NCBI GenBank assembly: GCA_951799445.1
Contig: OX637293.1
Location: 16,244,001-16,308,000, forward strand
Source of the DNA: Pseudisothecium myosuroides
Lineage: Eukaryota; Streptophyta; Bryopsida; Hypnales; Lembophyllaceae
Direction: 5' to 3'
Length of the DNA stretch: 64,000 nucleotides
The notes under the pieces are model-generated. The model saw nothing but the letters and a program-made list of their open reading frames with translations. It had not been told where the DNA came from and made no database searches. This document shows positions 61,482-64,000 of the stretch, piece after piece. Position 1 is the first letter of the stretch. Each line of letters starts with the position of its first letter. The translations under genes and the position numbers were made by a program.

Positions 61482-62981
61482 CCTTGCCTAATTTTTTTTG
61501 TAATTTTCAAAAATGTTTTATTGTCCAAAAATAGCCCCCAATGTTATGTCACCAATGTCAATTTGGGGGGGTTTAGTACTATTTAGTACCCAAAATAATG
61601 AATTTGGAGCTAAAATTTGGAGATGGTCTTCTAGTGTACTTGTAGCTACTGTTCAAAGGAATTCTAGAAAGACTTAATTCATGGTGTAGAAGTCCACAAA
61701 GTGAGCTTCATTCAGCTTGCATTTTGAAACATATAAAATAAATTTTTGGTAGTTCTTTTGGTGAATGATCATCTTTATAAAGTTGTTACAAATGACCAAT
61801 TTTTTTTTTATTTAAATTTTTTTCCTATTTTTAACTAATTTAAACATCATAGTATCCATTTTCTTGAGTTGTGGCACTTTTCTAGTTCTCCTATTTAGAA
61901 AATTTTCCTAGGCTTTTCTTTTTGTGGTTACCTTCATTTCAAAGGTATACACATTATTTGTTACAAAACGCAATAAATAGTACAAGTGTTTTTTGCAATT
62001 GCCGTTTTCATATTTTATGCATAGTTGTTTTGAAGATTATATAATATCACCTGCTAGCTTGTTTTCAAAAATAGTATGATTTTCATTGGTCTTAATGGCT
62101 TCACTCTTGTAGATTTAAAAGATTGTATGGATCACATGTCCTGTGGAACAACATGATTCTAATATTTGGTGGGTGATTACAAGAAACACTTGTCCTATTT
62201 TTTGTCACTCATTCAATGCAGAAGTTATTTTATACTATAAGTATTGCAAAAAGGATTGAATGAACATGAAAGTTAGAAGTAAGCTTCCTATAGCAATAGA
62301 AAATGTACTTGAGTTATTTCAATTTTTTCAAAATTAATTCAATAAGTGAGATTGAATTTCAAATATATGTCACACATACGATTTTGGTGGATTTTAGTAC
62401 TATTGAGTACCCTTTTTGAAGAGTTGCGCTATCAGACTTGGTAGGCTAGCTCTTCTAATAGAAATACACCTTCTCCGGAGAGGAATTTCCAAAAACATGT
62501 TCCAAGTGTATTTACCATTGGCCTAAAGTGTACTACACTCATGTTGATTTTATGTTGAATTAAAAATGCCTATTTAGTTCTAGCTTTGATCTTCTTCCTT
62601 TGCTTTTAGTTGACAACAATGGTCACTTTTAAAATAAATTTTTCAAGTGCATTTTCTTGTTTTTAAAAATAGAAATGTGAAAGTCTCATTTTCTAGCTAG
62701 CCTAAATTGTAGCCTATGGCTGAAAATAGTACTTCAAGATACACAAAAAGATTCAATTATACTATTAGAGGCCTACAGTGCCTCCAATATGTTAGTGTGA
62801 AGTATTTTTTTATGGCGAATTAAATATTGCCATCCATCTTTGCTATCTAATGATGAACATCACAAGTTGTCAAAAAAATAAATTTGAAATCTAATTGACC
62901 ATCCAGATTTTATGTTCAGCTTCCTCTTTCCTCACCCCTAACCAAGTTGTTGGAATCAACAAGGCAGTTTTTGTGTAGTAG
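61482..62981. other. AT-rich spacer, unit 4
   Basis: Counterpart of 12480-14593 without the Stowaway-like element (empty site near 62072) and with a ~70-bp gap near 61960. No gene seen. Confidence 0.6.
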
Positions 62982-64000
62982 AGCACTGTAGGTATTTGTG
63001 GTATCGTCATGTTATGAAGTTCTTTGGCAGGTGCAAGCAGAGGCAATACCCAAAGTTTGTTCTATACATTTTGTAGATGGAGATTTTTGTGATCTTAGTA
63101 GCCAGAGATGGAGAGCCAAATGCGGTTGTAGTTCATCCTTCCCATGCCACTAGTACTAATGCCAACAAAATCTATAGTGGTTACAAATTCAATCCACAAC
63201 ATGCCAATAAGTTTCAAATTGCCCATGCTTCCAAAAAATTACGTATAATTTTAGAAAAGCATGATTGTAAAAATTTGTCTTCTATAATACTTAAAACTTG
63301 TAAATTGAGTTTTATCATGTAGTGAAGACTGTTGTAATCTGATTGACACCAAAATGTTGAGTTTTTTTAAGTCCTAACCTTGCCTAAAGTTGCTGATCAC
63401 CCCCTTGCCAAAAAAACTTGAAAGTCATGAATAAAGAAGGTCATGGAGGATTTCACTACAAATCAACAGCTCCCAAAGAACACACCCAAATCCAAATTCT
63501 TAAATGATTGCGGAAGTCCCAAACAATTGTTGAAGTCAAGAGCAAAAAAACAGATACAGATGGAGATAACTTTGCTATAGGAAAATTTGATGCTTTCTTG
63601 GAAAAGCTAAAAAGAAAGCTGAGGGCAAAGAAGTATGTGGCAAACAAACTACAGCCTTTGCAAACAAATCAACAAACTTTGATGCACCACATAGATACTC
63701 CAAATGATATAGGACCACCACCACTTGATCCAATAACAACTACTCAAGGTATTTTTTATACGAATCTACTATGCTATTGAAAGTGTAAATTGATGTTCTT
63801 CAAAAAAGAGCTACATACAATTGGTTTTTGAATTTATTCTACTTGCTATATGGTAAATGTTTTCATCAAGACAAACTTCTTTTAATGAGCTAGTAGGTTT
63901 CCCTACAAGCATGTTGCATTAGCTTTATATTCATCATTTCATGACTTCTATCATCATGTTGCGCTGTTATGTTGTATTCTAATGTTCCACAGTGCTGCAC
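62982..64000. other. Unique right flank
   Basis: No homology to the repeat units. Two short open stretches: 63077-63322 (begins MEIFVILVARDGEPN after a TTTGTAG acceptor-like site) and about 63508-63747 (Lys-rich, with FDAFLEKLKRKLRAKKYV, ending before CAAG|GTATTT, a possible donor). Neither is recognised. They may be exons of an unrelated gene or of transposon origin. Confidence 0.35.

Larger units (their letters stand above)
47604..62981. repeat. Tandem unit 4 (type B throughout, diverged 3' part)
   Basis: Fourth copy. It matches units 2 and 3 closely to about 52520 (one private change seen, C at 49916). From there it diverges by many substitutions and indels plus private MITE insertions and a deletion. 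Homology to the other units stops near 62981, inside a 62-bp direct repeat found at 14532-14655 of unit 1. The terminal ~1.2 kb spacer of units 1-3 is absent. This is the right-hand parental (B) sequence. Confidence 0.93.

Noticed and set aside
1..62981. CRISPR-like array, since direct repeats are regular
   Set aside because: Units are 15.86 kb with spliced eukaryotic genes and MITEs; there are no short repeats with unique spacers.

Overview
The window is nuclear DNA of a land plant. It is AT-rich, with many spliced exons bounded by GT/AG, a leucine-rich-repeat receptor kinase, and plant-type MITEs (Stowaway-like, CACTA-like, hAT-like). The style of the kinase (P-loop [41 protein letters not shown]) suggests an early-diverging lineage such as a moss, but the species cannot be fixed from the sequence.

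The whole window is a head-to-tail array of four copies of one ~15.86 kb unit: 1-15883, 15884-31743, 31744-47603 and 47604-~62981. About 1 kb of unique right flank follows. Each unit holds, on the + strand: (i) an LRR receptor-like kinase gene of 16-17 short exons (signal peptide, Cys-containing N-terminal cap, about ten LRRs encoded by phase-matched 69/72-nt exons or multiples, a Cys cluster, one TM segment, a kinase); (ii) an unassigned exon-like stretch; (iii) three exons resembling the start and middle of COMMD4; and (iv) AT-rich spacer. Unit 4 lacks the last ~1.2 kb of spacer.

The copies are mosaics of two parental types. Unit 1 is type A throughout. Units 2 and 3 are type B for the first 2.5-4.9 kb and type A after that. 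Unit 4 is type B throughout. This is the pattern expected when an old, diverged two-copy array (A-B) expands by unequal crossing-over. The switch point appears to differ between units 2 and 3, so at least two events are inferred, 2 to 3 to 4 copies.

No receptor copy looks fully intact. The A-type 3' half (units 1-3) has a nonsense codon just after the catalytic Lys of the kinase, Arg losses in two conserved kinase motifs, an Arg inside the TM helix and two further stops. The B-type copy (unit 4) has an undamaged kinase, but its ectodomain has lost one LRR exon, is interrupted by a 517-bp hAT-like MITE with an 8-bp target duplication, and has a signal-peptide exon out of frame with exon 2. The COMMD4-like exons show a similar split: an in-frame stop in units 1-3, open in unit 4, whose missing 3' exons would lie past the right edge.

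Introns and spacers carry several transposon families: three TTAA-flanked elements with CCCC termini (piggyBac-like hallmarks, unusual in a plant), two of them nested; a family of elements with GTCAATTTCRTT...TGGCG-type ends; a Stowaway-like element in A copies with its empty site in B; and CACTA-, hAT- and TA/TTA-flanked MITEs private to unit 4. Units 1-3 are nearly identical even at homopolymers and an (AAT)n tract, so the expansion is either very recent or partly an assembly effect.
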